NCBI RefSeq assembly: GCF_001927285.1
Contig: NZ_MSIG01000001.1
Span: forward strand, 62,001 to 126,000
DNA length: 64,000 bases
Direction of reading: 5' to 3'
From: Mongoliimonas terrestris
GTDB taxonomy: Bacteria > Pseudomonadota > Alphaproteobacteria > Rhizobiales > Pleomorphomonadaceae
A program made the position numbers and the translations under genes. Positions 17,305 through 26,446 of the stretch are shown one piece after another (the first letter of the stretch is position 1; each line of letters opens with the position of its first letter). Below the pieces are notes generated by a model. The model did no database searches. It was not told the DNA's origin and saw nothing but the letters and a program-made list of their open reading frames with translations.

Positions 17305-18036
17305 TTGTCGGCCTTGGACAATCCCCTTGCGCGCAAGCTTGGCGCCTTCGTGGCTTTGTCCGGCGATGAGATGGCTATTCTCGACCAGCTGTACGGTCGC
17401 CGCAAGATCTTTGCCCCCGGCCGCGACCTCATCCATGAGGGACAAATCAAGCGATCCGCCTATATTCTGGCATCGGGCTGGGTCTGTTCGTACAAACTTC
17501 TGCCGAACGGCACACGCCAGATCGTCGATTTCCAGATCCCCGGCGATTTTCTCGGGCTGCGTTCCGTGCTGTTCCGCACCTCCGATCACAACATCGAGCC
17601 CGTCACATCGATCGAGGCATCCGAGGTGCTCGCGAAGGATCTGCTCGACGCGTTCAGCACCGCGCCCCGACTGGCGGCCGCCGTGCTGTGGGCCGCCTCG
17701 CGCGACGAGGCGATGGTCGTCGAGCATCTGGTGAACATCGGAAGGCGGGATGCCAAGCAACGTCTGTCGCATTTCATTCTGGAACTCGGCGCGCGGCTGA
17801 AACTGGTCGGGCTCGGCTCGAATGCGGGGTACGACTGCCCGCTGACGCAGTACATGCTGGCCGATGCCCTTGGCCTCAGCGCCATTCACGTCAACCGGGT
17901 GTTGCGCGAACTGCGCGAAGATGGGCTGGTGACCTTCCGACAAGGTGCGGTGACCTTCGACAACTACGAGGGCCTGGTGGCCTACGCCGATTTCGACCGC
18001 CACTATCTCGATGACGACGGTCCGCTGATGCGATGA
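17305..18036 (+). CDS. Crp/Fnr-family transcriptional regulator
   Basis: 243 residues from a TTG start with AAAGG 6-10 nt upstream. The N-terminal cyclic-nucleotide-like beta barrel spans residues ~20-130 (GRDLIHEGQIKRSAYILASGWVCSYK, QIPGDFLGLRS). A dimer helix follows, then a winged helix: LTQYMLADALGLSAIHVNRVLRELREDGLV. The N-terminal cysteine cluster of oxygen-sensing FNR is absent, so it is not an iron-sulfur FNR. The recognition helix has H-V-N-R where FNR has E-x-x-S-R, which suggests an altered operator. Two perfect CTGAT-N4-ATCAG palindromes in nearby promoters are candidate sites. It probably controls the stress and low-oxygen genes on both sides. Confidence 0.9.
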   Translation: MSALDNPLARKLGAFVALSGDEMAILDQLYGRRKIFAPGRDLIHEGQIKRSAYILASGWVCSYKLLPNGTRQIVDFQIPGDFLGLRSVLFRTSDHNIEPVTSIEASEVLAKDLLDAFSTAPRLAAAVLWAASRDEAMVVEHLVNIGRRDAKQRLSHFILELGARLKLVGLGSNAGYDCPLTQYMLADALGLSAIHVNRVLRELREDGLVTFRQGAVTFDNYEGLVAYADFDRHYLDDDGPLMR

Positions 18037-18160
18037 GGCGGCAGCGGCGGCATGGTCTGCCTAACCTGCGTCAGCACCAAGGCTCGCCGATGGCAGCATG
18101 ATCCCATCCCAGCGTCGGCCGTCTCCGGACCGAGCGCTCTCGGCGGAGAGGACACGGGCG

Positions 18161-18556
18161 ATGAAGGGCTATGTTGCCGATATCGAGACCTTGACCGAAG
18201 AGAACGCCGCCTTCCGCCGGGTTCTCTACACCGGGCACCATCTGCAATTGGTCCTCATGGCGCTGAAGCCCGGCGAGGACATCGGTCTGGAAACCCACGC
18301 GACCCACGATCAGTTCTTTCGCATCGAAAAGGGCAAAGGCGAGATCGCTATCGACGGCAGCACACGCCCTGTAAAAAGCGGCGACGGCATCATCGTGCCG
18401 GCTGGCGCGCTGCACAACCTGACGAACACCGGCGACAAACTGCTGCGGCTCTACACCCTCTATGCGCCTCCCGAACACCTGGAGGGTCTGACGGAGCGGA
18501 CGAAATCGGAGGCCGAAGCGTCGACCGAGGCCTTCGACGGCGCCGTCAGCGAATAA
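18161..18556 (+). CDS. Cupin-domain protein
   Basis: 131 residues from ATG 18161, with GGAGAGGA upstream; an in-frame ATG 21 codons earlier lacks conservation and a ribosome site. It is a single small cupin barrel: motif 1 in GLETHATHDQFFRIEKGKGE and motif 2 in GDGIIVPAGALHNLTNTGD. The metal-ligand set His-x3-His, Glu and a later His is visible. The C-terminus after residue 105 is charged and helical (EHLEGLTERTKSEAEA). Proteins of this form occur in alphaproteobacterial stress islands, often as mannose-6-phosphate-isomerase-like cupins. The substrate is unknown. It lies 125 nt after the Crp/Fnr gene. Confidence 0.85.
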   Translation: MKGYVADIETLTEENAAFRRVLYTGHHLQLVLMALKPGEDIGLETHATHDQFFRIEKGKGEIAIDGSTRPVKSGDGIIVPAGALHNLTNTGDKLLRLYTLYAPPEHLEGLTERTKSEAEASTEAFDGAVSE

Positions 18557-18741
18557 CGCGATCGCCGCGGCCGCCTTGCTGACGACCGGTCCAAGCGATC
18601 GACGCCGCATGCTCGGCGCAGCCGCGGATCGGCGACATGGCCGCGATGGCGGCCTTCACAGCGGCCTAGGGTCTCGGCCGACGTCCGGCATCACGAAGAC
18701 GGACCTGATCGCCGGGCTGTAGACCATCAGGAGCATCGGAT

Positions 18742-18906
18742 ATGTCTCTCGGTTCCATCCTCGTCATCGTCCTCATTATCTTCCTGCTCGGCGGCTTCAG
18801 CGGCCGGTTCGGCGGCTACGGCTACGGGTTCGGCCACGGCGGTGTCGGCGTGATCGGCACGATCCTGATCGTCGTCGTCGTGCTGATGCTGCTGGGCCGG
18901 GTCTGA
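18742..18906 (+). CDS. DUF3309 small membrane protein
   Basis: A 54-residue protein with a ribosome site AGGAG 8 nt before the ATG. Two hydrophobic helices (SLGSILVIVLIIFLLGGF and VIGTILIVVVVLMLLGRV) flank a Gly/Tyr-rich turn. The start MSLG, the end LLGR and the symmetry are hallmarks of the DUF3309 family of tiny inner-membrane proteins, widespread in Proteobacteria and frequently near stress genes. Function unknown. The region between the cupin gene and this one (18557-18741) shows no gene. Confidence 0.8.
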   Translation: MSLGSILVIVLIIFLLGGFSGRFGGYGYGFGHGGVGVIGTILIVVVVLMLLGRV

Positions 18907-18978
18907 TCGAGCGGGACCGGGCGATGGATCACCCCCGACGTCCACCCGGCGGCGCGCGGTCCGCCGGTCAGCCCCCGT

Positions 18979-19656
18979 TCAGCCCGTCACCAGCCCATCC
19001 CCGACCACGATCTGACGGCGGCACTGCGCGGCGATCTTCTCGTCGTGGGTCGAGATCAGGAATGTCGTGCCCTCGTCGCGATTGATCTCCCCGATCAGGT
19101 CCATCACCTGAAGGGCCGACGCGCGATCGAGGTTGCCGGTCGGCTCGTCGGCCAGCACCAGGTCCGGGCGGTTCATCAGGGCGCGCGCCACCGCGACGCG
19201 CTGCTTCTGCCCGCCCGACAGATTGGCCGTCGGGAACTGGATGCGCTCCCCCAACCCCATCCTCACCAGCAGCTCCCGCCCCCGCGACCGCGCCGAGCCC
19301 GTTTCGCGCCCTTCGCGCACGGCCGTGGGAAAGATCACGTTCTCCAGCGCCGTGAAGTCGGGCAACAGGTTGTGGAACTGGAAGACGAAGCCGATGTGCA
19401 GATTGCGGAACTCGGTCAAGGCGTGATCGCTTGCCGTGGTGAGATCGACGCCCAGCATGGTGTGGCGGCCCGATGTCGGATGCATCAGCGTGCCGAGGAT
19501 GGTGAGAAGCGTGCTCTTGCCCGAGCCCGACGGCCCCAGCAGCGCCGCCAGTTCGCCGGATGTCATCGTCAGGTTCAGTCCGCGCAGCACGCGCGTTTCG
19601 GCCTCCCCCGCGCCGAAGGTCTTGACCAGATCGCGGACGTCCAGGAGCGTCGTCAT
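18979..19656 (-). CDS. ABC transporter ATP-binding protein (MacB/LolD type)
   Basis: 225 residues. Walker A is GPSGSGKST, the signature is [15 protein letters not shown] and Walker B is [12 protein letters not shown], followed by the switch His in ISTHD. The sequence resembles the MacB/LolD/DevA group, whose members work with FtsX-like permeases. The ATG at 19656 overlaps the permease stop (ATGA), so it is the last gene of a three-gene operon HlyD-permease-ATPase. The frame is open far upstream, but that part is an out-of-frame shadow of the permease. Confidence 0.92.
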   Translation of the reverse strand: MTTLLDVRDLVKTFGAGEAETRVLRGLNLTMTSGELAALLGPSGSGKSTLLTILGTLMHPTSGRHTMLGVDLTTASDHALTEFRNLHIGFVFQFHNLLPDFTALENVIFPTAVREGRETGSARSRGRELLVRMGLGERIQFPTANLSGGQKQRVAVARALMNRPDLVLADEPTGNLDRASALQVMDLIGEINRDEGTTFLISTHDEKIAAQCRRQIVVGDGLVTG

Positions 19657-20867
19657 TGGCCGATGGCCGTCACGGGATCCAGCCGGGCGGCGGCCCGAGC
19701 AGGCAGGATCGAGGCGGCGATCGCGCCGAGCGTGGTGAGGACGATCGCCAACCCGTAGGCGCCTTGGGTGATGTCGATGGGCAGGCCGCTCTGCCCCGGC
19801 CCGAACGTCTCGCGCGCGGGAAAGGCCAGCAGGACGCCATAGCCCCCAGCCGCGCCGAACAATCCTCCCATCAGGCCGATCAGAGCGCCTTGCGAGACGA
19901 ACACCACCATGACGAACCAGCGCCCCGCGCCCATCGCCCGCATGATCCCGATCTCCGGCCGCCGGCGGTAGGTGGACAGCAGCAGCGCCGAAGCGACCCC
20001 GATGATGATGGTCAGCAGCGCAAAGGCCTTGAGGATGTATCCGGTCTGCGCCTGCGCGTTCAGCGCCTCCAGAAGCTGGGCTGCCTGCTCCGTCCAGGAC
20101 TTGGCATCGAGCCCCGTGAGGGCCCGGATCCGCGGGGCGAGAGCATCGGCGGCATAGAGGTCTTCCAGCTTGATCTCCACGCGGGTCACGCCCTGCGCCA
20201 TCCGGAACAGCGTGCGCGCGGTTGCCAGACCGACATAGGCCTGCCGCCGGTCCGGCCCGCCCGAGCCCGTTTCGTAGATGCCGGAGATGGAGAGCAATGC
20301 CTCGATCCCGCTCGAACTCTGCAGCCGCACGGTCTGTCCGAGCTGCAGGTCCATATCCTCCGCCAGCGTCTTGCCGAGGAGAACGTCGCCCGTGCCGAGG
20401 GTGGCGGACCCTTCGACCATGTATCCGGCGAGATCGACGATGACGGATTCCTTGCCCGGTTCCAGACCGTAGATCGAGACCTGGGTCACCTGCCCGCCTC
20501 GGGTGAGGAAGCCGGACCCGTTGATCTGCTGCGACGTGCCGATCACGCCCGGCAGGGCCTCGATCAACGGGATGAAGGCGGGCGTGTCCTTGAGCACCGC
20601 CGTCGCCCGGGTGGAGGTCTCCTGCACCAGTAGCACCGTCCCCTTGCTCTTGCGCGGCAGGAGGGCCGGATCGACCGCCTCGGCCTGAATGACGACATGC
20701 GCCAAGTCGCCCGCCGTTCGCGCCATGATGAACGCGGCGAGACCACCGATCAGCGCCGACATGAAGATGAAGATGAACACGCCGATGGCCACCCCGAACA
20801 CCAGAAGGGCGGTCTGCGCCTTGCTGGCGGTCAGATAGCGCGTGGCGATCTTGAGCGCATAGAGCAT
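19653..20867 (-). CDS. FtsX-like ABC transporter permease
   Basis: 404 residues. The N-terminal helix (QTALLVFGVAIGVFIFIFMSAL) is followed by a ~210-residue periplasmic domain and three C-terminal helices (AFALLTIIIGVASALLLS; ALIGLMGGLFGAAGGYGVLLA; LAIVLTTLGAIAASILPA). It ends in [12 protein letters not shown], the classic DP-x-x-A-x-x motif of MacB/FtsX permeases. The start at 20867 overlaps the stop of the HlyD-type adaptor. Such mechanotransmission exporters do not move the substrate through the membrane but drive periplasmic extraction, for example of lipids, peptides or glycolipids. The substrate here is unknown. Confidence 0.92.
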   Translation of the reverse strand: MLYALKIATRYLTASKAQTALLVFGVAIGVFIFIFMSALIGGLAAFIMARTAGDLAHVVIQAEAVDPALLPRKSKGTVLLVQETSTRATAVLKDTPAFIPLIEALPGVIGTSQQINGSGFLTRGGQVTQVSIYGLEPGKESVIVDLAGYMVEGSATLGTGDVLLGKTLAEDMDLQLGQTVRLQSSSGIEALLSISGIYETGSGGPDRRQAYVGLATARTLFRMAQGVTRVEIKLEDLYAADALAPRIRALTGLDAKSWTEQAAQLLEALNAQAQTGYILKAFALLTIIIGVASALLLSTYRRRPEIGIMRAMGAGRWFVMVVFVSQGALIGLMGGLFGAAGGYGVLLAFPARETFGPGQSGLPIDITQGAYGLAIVLTTLGAIAASILPARAAARLDPVTAIGQ

Positions 20868-22057
20868 CAGCGAGCCACCGCGACGGCCTGACCGTCGACG
20901 ATGCCGGTGGCATCGGCGATCACCGCGTCCCCCGCGGCGAGCCCGTCGGTCACGATCAGCCGGGCCGCCGGCCATTCGATCACGGTGACCGCTCGCCGCC
21001 TGGCGAGGCCGTCGATCACCACCAGAACACCGTCTCCGTCCGCATCGTGGACGATGGCGGCGCGCGGCACCGTCACGGCAACAGGGCGATCGTCGACGGT
21101 GATGTTGGCCGTGACCGTCAGGCCGATGGGGGCGGTCAAGGCTGCATCCGGGGTGACCTCGACGGCCAGTCCGCCGGTGGTCTCCTCCACCCGCTTCGAG
21201 ACGAAGCTGACCTTGCCGCCCCGGACCACCGTTTCGCCCGAAAGTTGCAGGCCTGCTAGTTGACCCACCGTGATCTGGGTGGCGTAGGATTCGTCCACAT
21301 CCGTCTCGACCACCAGCCTGTCGAGGTCCGCGATGGTCATCAACGCCACCGCCGGGTCGACCGTCTGGCCGACCTCCGCCGTCAGCACCAGGACAGTGCC
21401 CGTCAGCGGAGCGCGGATGGTGTACTTCCCGAGTTGGATCTCGGCCTGATCGAGCAGCGCGGTCATGCGGGCCACCTCCTGCTCCGCGATCTCGACCGCG
21501 CGGGCGGCATTGTCGAGCACGACGCGCGCCGCAATGGATCCGAGGGTCTTCGTGCGGTCGTAGGTCGCCTCGGCCTCGACCTTGGCCACCAGGGCACCGT
21601 CGAGCCCGGCGAGCGCCTGGCGCACCACCGCCTGCTGCGTCGCCGGATCGATCCGCGCCAGCGCGGTTCCGACGCCGACAACGTCCCCCTCCACGACCAG
21701 CAGCGTGGCGAGCGTCCCGTCGACCTGCGGCCGCACGTCGACGGACTGAACGCCGGCGATCCGCCCGTTGACCGCCAGAACTCGCGTGACGGGCCCGGGC
21801 GCCACCGTCTCGACCGCGACCGGCGTCACCGAGGCGACCCAGGGCTGGAGGTAGAGCAGAACCCCGAGGCCGGTCACCAGCGTCCCTCCGGCTGCCCAGA
21901 GCCACCAGGGCCGTCCGGTCTTAGGCACGGGGTGTTCGGGCGCGGGAAGCGGTGCGGCACCGGCCGTGGCGATCGACGGGTCCGAAGGTCCGTGTGCCGT
22001 GCGAGCGGAGGCGGCTGTCGTCGGCCGATCGATCGATCCGTCTTGCGGCAATGCCAT
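20867..22057 (-). CDS. HlyD/MacA-type periplasmic adaptor
   Basis: 396 residues from ATG 22057 (AAGG site 6 nt upstream). The cytoplasmic N-terminus is 45-50 residues long and polar. One anchor helix (WWLWAAGGTLVTGLGVLLYL) follows, then a membrane-fusion protein body: barrel-lipoyl start VNGRIAGVQSVDVRPQVDGTLATLLVVEGDVVGVGTALARI, hairpin helices with EIAEQEVARMTALLDQAE, and TIRAPLTGTVLVL. It is the first gene of the exporter operon. A perfect Crp/Fnr-type palindrome sits about 100 nt upstream, so the exporter is probably under the regulator at 17.3 kb. No outer-membrane channel gene is near. Confidence 0.9.
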   Translation of the reverse strand: MALPQDGSIDRPTTAASARTAHGPSDPSIATAGAAPLPAPEHPVPKTGRPWWLWAAGGTLVTGLGVLLYLQPWVASVTPVAVETVAPGPVTRVLAVNGRIAGVQSVDVRPQVDGTLATLLVVEGDVVGVGTALARIDPATQQAVVRQALAGLDGALVAKVEAEATYDRTKTLGSIAARVVLDNAARAVEIAEQEVARMTALLDQAEIQLGKYTIRAPLTGTVLVLTAEVGQTVDPAVALMTIADLDRLVVETDVDESYATQITVGQLAGLQLSGETVVRGGKVSFVSKRVEETTGGLAVEVTPDAALTAPIGLTVTANITVDDRPVAVTVPRAAIVHDADGDGVLVVIDGLARRRAVTVIEWPAARLIVTDGLAAGDAVIADATGIVDGQAVAVAR

Positions 22058-22155
22058 GGTCCCTTCTTCAGCCGAAAGACGTCGGACCGACAGGGGCCGA
22101 CGGACGGTCCACAAACGACTTGGACTGGAGCCTAGGCCCTCGTCCCGGGACCGGT

Positions 22156-22171
22156 GCTGATCTGGATCAGC
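22156..22171. promoter_or_regulatory. Crp/Fnr-type palindrome (GCTGAT-N4-ATCAGC)
   Basis: A perfect 6+4+6 palindrome lies between the HlyD-type exporter operon (start 22057, leftward) and the SDR gene (start 22366, rightward). The core CTGAT-N4-ATCAG differs from the FNR consensus TTGAT-N4-ATCAA only at the two outer bases and is shared with the site at 28140. The centre is about 106 nt from the exporter start codon, suitable for activation. Confidence 0.55.
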
Positions 22172-22365
22172 GGCCGACCGGGAGCCGGGACGGTCCGTCG
22201 ACCGGCGGACGCCGCGCGGGATCGGGAATGCGGGGTGATGGCGGTACGGAATCCTCGGGATGACCGGATTTGCCGCGCCGTTCCGTCCGTTCTCGTCTAG
22301 CTTGGGTGACCTGTCGAAGCCCTGACGGACTTGCGACCGTGTGAGCTTGGAAAGGGGATCCTGTC

Positions 22366-23133
22366 GTGGCCACATATCTGGTGACCGGGGCAACCGGTGG
22401 CATCGGTGAAGCCATCTGCCGAAAACTGGCGAAGGACCATCGGTTGGTTCTGGTCGCACGCGACCAGGCGAAGCTCGATGCCTTGTCGTCCAGTCTCGAG
22501 GGGGCACACCTCTCCCTGTCCGCCGACATGGCGTCGGACGAGTCGGTCGCCGCCCTGGCAGCGAAATTGGAGGAAGGGCAAGTGGTCCTGGACGGCCTCG
22601 TCCTGATGCCGCCGCAGCCCCACGCGGCCAATGAGCCGATGCCGTCCCCCGAGGTCTGGCGCAGCCTGTTCCAGACCAGTTTCATCGGACCGCTCTCCCT
22701 CCTGAAGGCCGCGGTCTCGCGGATGAGGCCCGACCCCGCTCGGGGACACCGGGCGAAGATCGTCATCATCTCCGGCATCTCTTCCGCCCAGGTGCTGAGC
22801 CACTATGCGACCGCCAACGTCATCCGGACGGCGTGGGTCGGCGAAGCCAAGACCCTTGCGTTTGCGCTCGGAAGCCAAGGCATTCACGTGAACACGCTTT
22901 CTCTCGGCGGCACGCTCTCGCCTTGGTATCGAGACAAGATCGAGGAGCGGGCGCAGAAGGCCGGACACAGCTTCGAAGCGCAGCTCGCCATCGAGACGGA
23001 CAATGTTCCCCTGAAGAAGTATGGCGAACCGACCGAGGTTGCGGCCGTGGTCGAAGGGCTTCTGTCTTCGCTCTCAGACCACATGACCGGCTTGAACATC
23101 CTGCACGACGGCGGATTTACACGCGCGTATTGA
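22366..23133 (+). CDS. Short-chain dehydrogenase/reductase
   Basis: 255 residues from a GTG start with AAAGGGGA upstream. The Rossmann motif is TGATGGIGEA (TGxxxGIG) at residues 7-16. The active-site Ser is in IISGISSAQ, but the usual Tyr-x3-Lys is replaced: HYATANVIRTAW has Tyr followed by Asn/Arg where Lys is expected. The enzyme may therefore have altered catalysis. It shares a promoter region with the exporter operon. The substrate is unknown; the similarity is to general 3-oxoacyl-reductase-like SDRs. Confidence 0.82.
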   Translation: MATYLVTGATGGIGEAICRKLAKDHRLVLVARDQAKLDALSSSLEGAHLSLSADMASDESVAALAAKLEEGQVVLDGLVLMPPQPHAANEPMPSPEVWRSLFQTSFIGPLSLLKAAVSRMRPDPARGHRAKIVIISGISSAQVLSHYATANVIRTAWVGEAKTLAFALGSQGIHVNTLSLGGTLSPWYRDKIEERAQKAGHSFEAQLAIETDNVPLKKYGEPTEVAAVVEGLLSSLSDHMTGLNILHDGGFTRAY

Positions 23134-23237
23134 TGCAGCGACACGGACGATGACGGTTCAAGCTTCTTCATCAATGAAGGACGCGCGCCCGCCTGGATGC
23201 TGCATGGCACCGGGCGTCATTCGCCCGCACCCTCCAA

Positions 23238-24191
23238 TCAATGATCCGCGCCGGTGACGGGATGGTCCGACGTCGCCCGTGGCTCGAGACGCACCTGCGT
23301 GCCGGCGCGTCCCTCGACGATGCGGCGCGCGTCCTGCAACCGGCCGATCCCGGCCATCGCGCCACCCGCCCGCACGAACTTGCTGGCAGCGGTCGTCTTC
23401 GGCCCCATCGACCCCGCGGCAAAGGTCATCGCGTCCAGTGCATCCGGCGTCACGCGCCCGATCGCCGCCTGATCCGGCCCGCCCCAATCCTGGAACACCG
23501 CTTCCACGTCGGTCAGCATCAGGAGGACATCCGCATCAAGCGCCTCCGCCAGCAAGGCCGACGTGCGGTCCTTGTCGATGACGGCCTCGACGCCTCCCAT
23601 CTTGCCATCCGCCCCGCGCACCACGGGAATGCCGCCACCGCCGGCGCAGATGACGCAGACCCCGGCCTCGACCAGAAGACGGATCGACCGGATCCCCAGG
23701 ATGTCCACCGGCAGCGGGGACGGCACGAGGCGGCGCAACCCGCCAGCCGCGTCCTCGACCATCGACCAGCCGTTCTCCGCGCGGATCCGCCTGCCGTCCT
23801 CGGCGTCGTAGACGGGGCCGATCGGTTTCGTCGGCCGGCTGAAGGCCGCGTCGTTCGGATCGACCTCCACCCGCGTCAGCAGGGTGGCGCAGTCGGTGCC
23901 CGCCGGCAGCGCGTTCATCAATTCCTGCTCGATCAGGTAGCCGATCATCCCTTCCGTCTCGGCCCCGAGTATATCCAGCGGCCACAAGCTGTCCGGTGCG
24001 TAGGCGGCCGCCTGCAAGGCCATGAGACCGACCTGCGGACCGTTGCCATGCGCCACGATGATCTGATGATCCCGCGCCAGATCGGCCAGTGCGTCAGCCG
24101 CGACGCGAACGTTGGTGTGCTGCGCCTCGGCGGTCATCGGCTCGCCGCGTCTCAGAAGGGCATTGCCGCCCAAGGCAACCACGATGCGCAT
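23238..24191 (-). CDS. arcC: Carbamate kinase
   Basis: 317 residues, normal length. It makes ATP from carbamoyl phosphate and ADP, the energy-yielding last step of the arginine deiminase pathway. Signature stretches are VVALGGNALLRRGEP at the N-terminus, VAHGNGPQVGLMALQ, CAGGGGIPVV and VIDKDRTSALLAEALDAD, and near the end GSMGPKTTAASKFV. It is the last gene of the leftward cluster YfcC-arcA-arcB-arcC, 1 nt after arcB. The cytoplasmic location and role are firm. Confidence 0.95.
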   Translation of the reverse strand: MRIVVALGGNALLRRGEPMTAEAQHTNVRVAADALADLARDHQIIVAHGNGPQVGLMALQAAAYAPDSLWPLDILGAETEGMIGYLIEQELMNALPAGTDCATLLTRVEVDPNDAAFSRPTKPIGPVYDAEDGRRIRAENGWSMVEDAAGGLRRLVPSPLPVDILGIRSIRLLVEAGVCVICAGGGGIPVVRGADGKMGGVEAVIDKDRTSALLAEALDADVLLMLTDVEAVFQDWGGPDQAAIGRVTPDALDAMTFAAGSMGPKTTAASKFVRAGGAMAGIGRLQDARRIVEGRAGTQVRLEPRATSDHPVTGADH

Positions 24192-24192
24192 C

Positions 24193-25194
24193 TCAGGCGC
24201 CGATCGTGGCGACGAGCACCGCCTTGATTGAATGCAGCCGGTTCTCGGCCTGATCGAACACGACCGAGGCGGCAGACTCGAACACCTCCTCCGTCACCTC
24301 CATCGAGTCGATGCCATGGGCCTGGAAGATCGCCTCCCCGGTCGTGGTTTCCCGGTTGTGGAAGGCGGGCAGGCAATGAAGAAACTTGGTGTGCGGGTTG
24401 CCGGTGAGGTCCATCACGGCTTTCGTCACGGCATAGGGCGACAGCAGCTGGATGCGCTCGGCCCAGACGGATTTCGGCTCGCCCATCGACACCCACACAT
24501 CCGTGTAGATGAAGTCGCAGCCCTTGACGCCTTCGGCCAGGTCTTCGGTCTGCGTGATCCGGGCTTTGGTGGCTTCGGCCAGCATGCGGCAGTGCTCCAC
24601 CAGCGCAGCCTCCGGCCAGAGGCTCTTCGGCCCGCAGAGCCGGATGTCCATCCCGATCAAGGCCGCGCCGACCATCAGCGACGTCCCCATGTTGCCGCCG
24701 GTGTCGCCGACGAAACAGAAGGCGATGTCGGACAGATGCTTGTGGGTGTATTCGCGCATGGTCATCAGATCGGCCAGGATCTGCGTCGGGTGGAACGTAT
24801 CCGTCAGCCCGTTGTAGACCGGCACTCCGGCGAACTGCGCCAGCACCTCCGCCTCTGCCTGGCCGTAGCCGCGGTATTCGATCGCGTCATAGAACCGGCC
24901 GAGCACCCGGGCGGTGTCCTTCATGGTCTCCTTGGTGCCGATGTGGCTGCCCGACGGGCCGAGATAGGTGACATGCGCCCCCTGATCGAAGGCCGCCACC
25001 TCGAAGGCGCTGCGGGTGCGGGTGCTGTCCTTCTCGAAGATCAGCGCGATGTTCTTGCCCTTGAGGAGATGCCTCTCGGTGCCGGAGGCCTTGGCCTCCT
25101 TCAGACTGGCCCCGAGGCGGAGCAGACCGCGCAGCTCGTTGGGAGTGAAGTCCATCAGCTTCAAGAAGCTGCGTCCGTGCAGGTTCTGCGGCAT
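24193..25194 (-). CDS. arcB: Ornithine carbamoyltransferase, catabolic
   Basis: 333 residues. It splits citrulline with phosphate into ornithine and carbamoyl phosphate in the arginine deiminase pathway. The carbamoyl-phosphate motif is [11 protein letters not shown] (STRTR), followed by [15 protein letters not shown], the ornithine-binding DVWVSMGE and the catalytic HCLPAFH. Its length matches catabolic enzymes (~335) rather than the shorter anabolic ArgF, and its position between arcA and arcC supports the catabolic role. It starts at 25194, 28 nt after arcA. Confidence 0.94.
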   Translation of the reverse strand: MPQNLHGRSFLKLMDFTPNELRGLLRLGASLKEAKASGTERHLLKGKNIALIFEKDSTRTRSAFEVAAFDQGAHVTYLGPSGSHIGTKETMKDTARVLGRFYDAIEYRGYGQAEAEVLAQFAGVPVYNGLTDTFHPTQILADLMTMREYTHKHLSDIAFCFVGDTGGNMGTSLMVGAALIGMDIRLCGPKSLWPEAALVEHCRMLAEATKARITQTEDLAEGVKGCDFIYTDVWVSMGEPKSVWAERIQLLSPYAVTKAVMDLTGNPHTKFLHCLPAFHNRETTTGEAIFQAHGIDSMEVTEEVFESAASVVFDQAENRLHSIKAVLVATIGA

Positions 25195-25222
25195 GGGTTC
25201 GGCCTTTCATAAGTGTCCGGCG

Positions 25223-26446
25223 CTACACCGCATCGCGGATCAGGGGGCAGGACATGCAATGCGACCCGCCTCGCCCGCGCCCGAGCTCGGCGCCGGAGAT
25301 GGTGATCACCTCGACGCCCGCCTTGCGCAGGAGCGTGTTCGAATGGGTGTTGCGCTCGTAGCCCACCACGACACCGGGGCCGATACACAGCAGATTGTTG
25401 GCATCGTCCCACTGTTCGCGCTGGGATTCGTAGGCATCGCCGCCGGTCGGCACGGTGCGCAGTCCGGCGATGCCGAGCGCGCCAGCGACGACGTCCAGAA
25501 ACGGCGCAGTCTCGGCCGTCACGGTCACGCCGCCCTTGTCGTCCGGGCGCAGGGAATAGGCCTGGATCGCGTCGACGACCTCGGCGAAGACCGTCACGAG
25601 ATCGCGGTCGCAAAAGGTGAAGACGGTGTCGAGATGCATCGACGACCGTGCGCGGGGGAACTGGCAGGCGATGACACGATCCGCTCCGCCACCCGCGAAC
25701 AGCGCGCGCGCGACCTGCCCCACCGCCTGCGGCGTGGTGCGCTCCCCCATGCCGATCAGGACGGTTGCATTGCCGATGGGCATCACGTCGCCGCCCTCCA
25801 GCGTGGCAAGCCCATGGTCCACCATCGGATCGCCGAACCAGACGGGAAAGCCGGCGTCCTTGAAGTCGGGGTGAAACCGGTAGATCGCGGCCAGATTCAG
25901 CGTCTCCAGCCGCCGGGCGGGCCAGAACATCGGGTTCAGCGTGACGCCACCGTAGATCCAGCAGGAACTGTCGCGCGTGAAAATCTGGTTCGGCATGGGC
26001 GCGAGCAGGAAGTCCTCGTCGCGCAACATCGGGGCCACGACGCCAGCCGTCGGAATCGGCAGTTCGGCCCGGCTCATGCCGCCGATCAGGATATGGGTGA
26101 GCGCATTGGCGGGGATCTCCATCAGGCAGGCGTGCAGGTCGGCCGCCAGACCCACACCCACCGCATTGTCGTTGATCCGGGCATCCAGCAGCCAGCGCCG
26201 CGCCACCGGGTCGGACACGACCTCCTCCAGCAACTCGCGGAGGAGCACCACCTCGACGCCGCGCTCGCGCAACACGTCGACGAAGGCCATGTGGTCGATG
26301 CGCGCCTGCTTGACCCAGAGCACATCGTCGAAAAGCAGGGCTTCCGCATTGGCCGGCGTCAGCCGAGCCATTTCCGATCCGGGCCGGTGCACCATGACAC
26401 GGCGCAACGGACCGGCCTCCGAGTGGACGCCATAGGTGAGGGTCAT
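25223..26446 (-). CDS. arcA: Arginine deiminase
   Basis: 407 residues. It converts arginine to citrulline and ammonia. Guanidino-modifying-enzyme motifs are visible: [13 protein letters not shown] at the start, the FTRDSS segment, [14 protein letters not shown] [22 protein letters not shown] with the catalytic His, and the catalytic Cys397 in [10 protein letters not shown]. The N-terminus overlaps the transporter stop by 4 nt (ATGA). The pathway yields ATP and ammonia under low oxygen or acid. Confidence 0.95.
   Translation of the reverse strand: MTLTYGVHSEAGPLRRVMVHRPGSEMARLTPANAEALLFDDVLWVKQARIDHMAFVDVLRERGVEVVLLRELLEEVVSDPVARRWLLDARINDNAVGVGLAADLHACLMEIPANALTHILIGGMSRAELPIPTAGVVAPMLRDEDFLLAPMPNQIFTRDSSCWIYGGVTLNPMFWPARRLETLNLAAIYRFHPDFKDAGFPVWFGDPMVDHGLATLEGGDVMPIGNATVLIGMGERTTPQAVGQVARALFAGGGADRVIACQFPRARSSMHLDTVFTFCDRDLVTVFAEVVDAIQAYSLRPDDKGGVTVTAETAPFLDVVAGALGIAGLRTVPTGGDAYESQREQWDDANNLLCIGPGVVVGYERNTHSNTLLRKAGVEVITISGAELGRGRGGSHCMSCPLIRDAV

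Noticed and set aside
18979..20913. 644-codon minus-strand frame as one large ABC protein
   Set aside because: Only the last 225 codons encode the ATPase; the upstream part is out of frame with the overlapping permease.
20867..22507. Start of the HlyD-type adaptor at 22507
   Set aside because: The extra 150 codons are Arg/Pro-rich, span the Crp/Fnr-type palindrome and overlap the SDR gene; the ATG at 22057 has a ribosome site.
23161..23185. Small CTTCAT-CA-ATGAAG repeat as a terminator between the SDR and arcC
   Set aside because: The loop is only 2 nt and there is no T-tract; it cannot be a standard hairpin.
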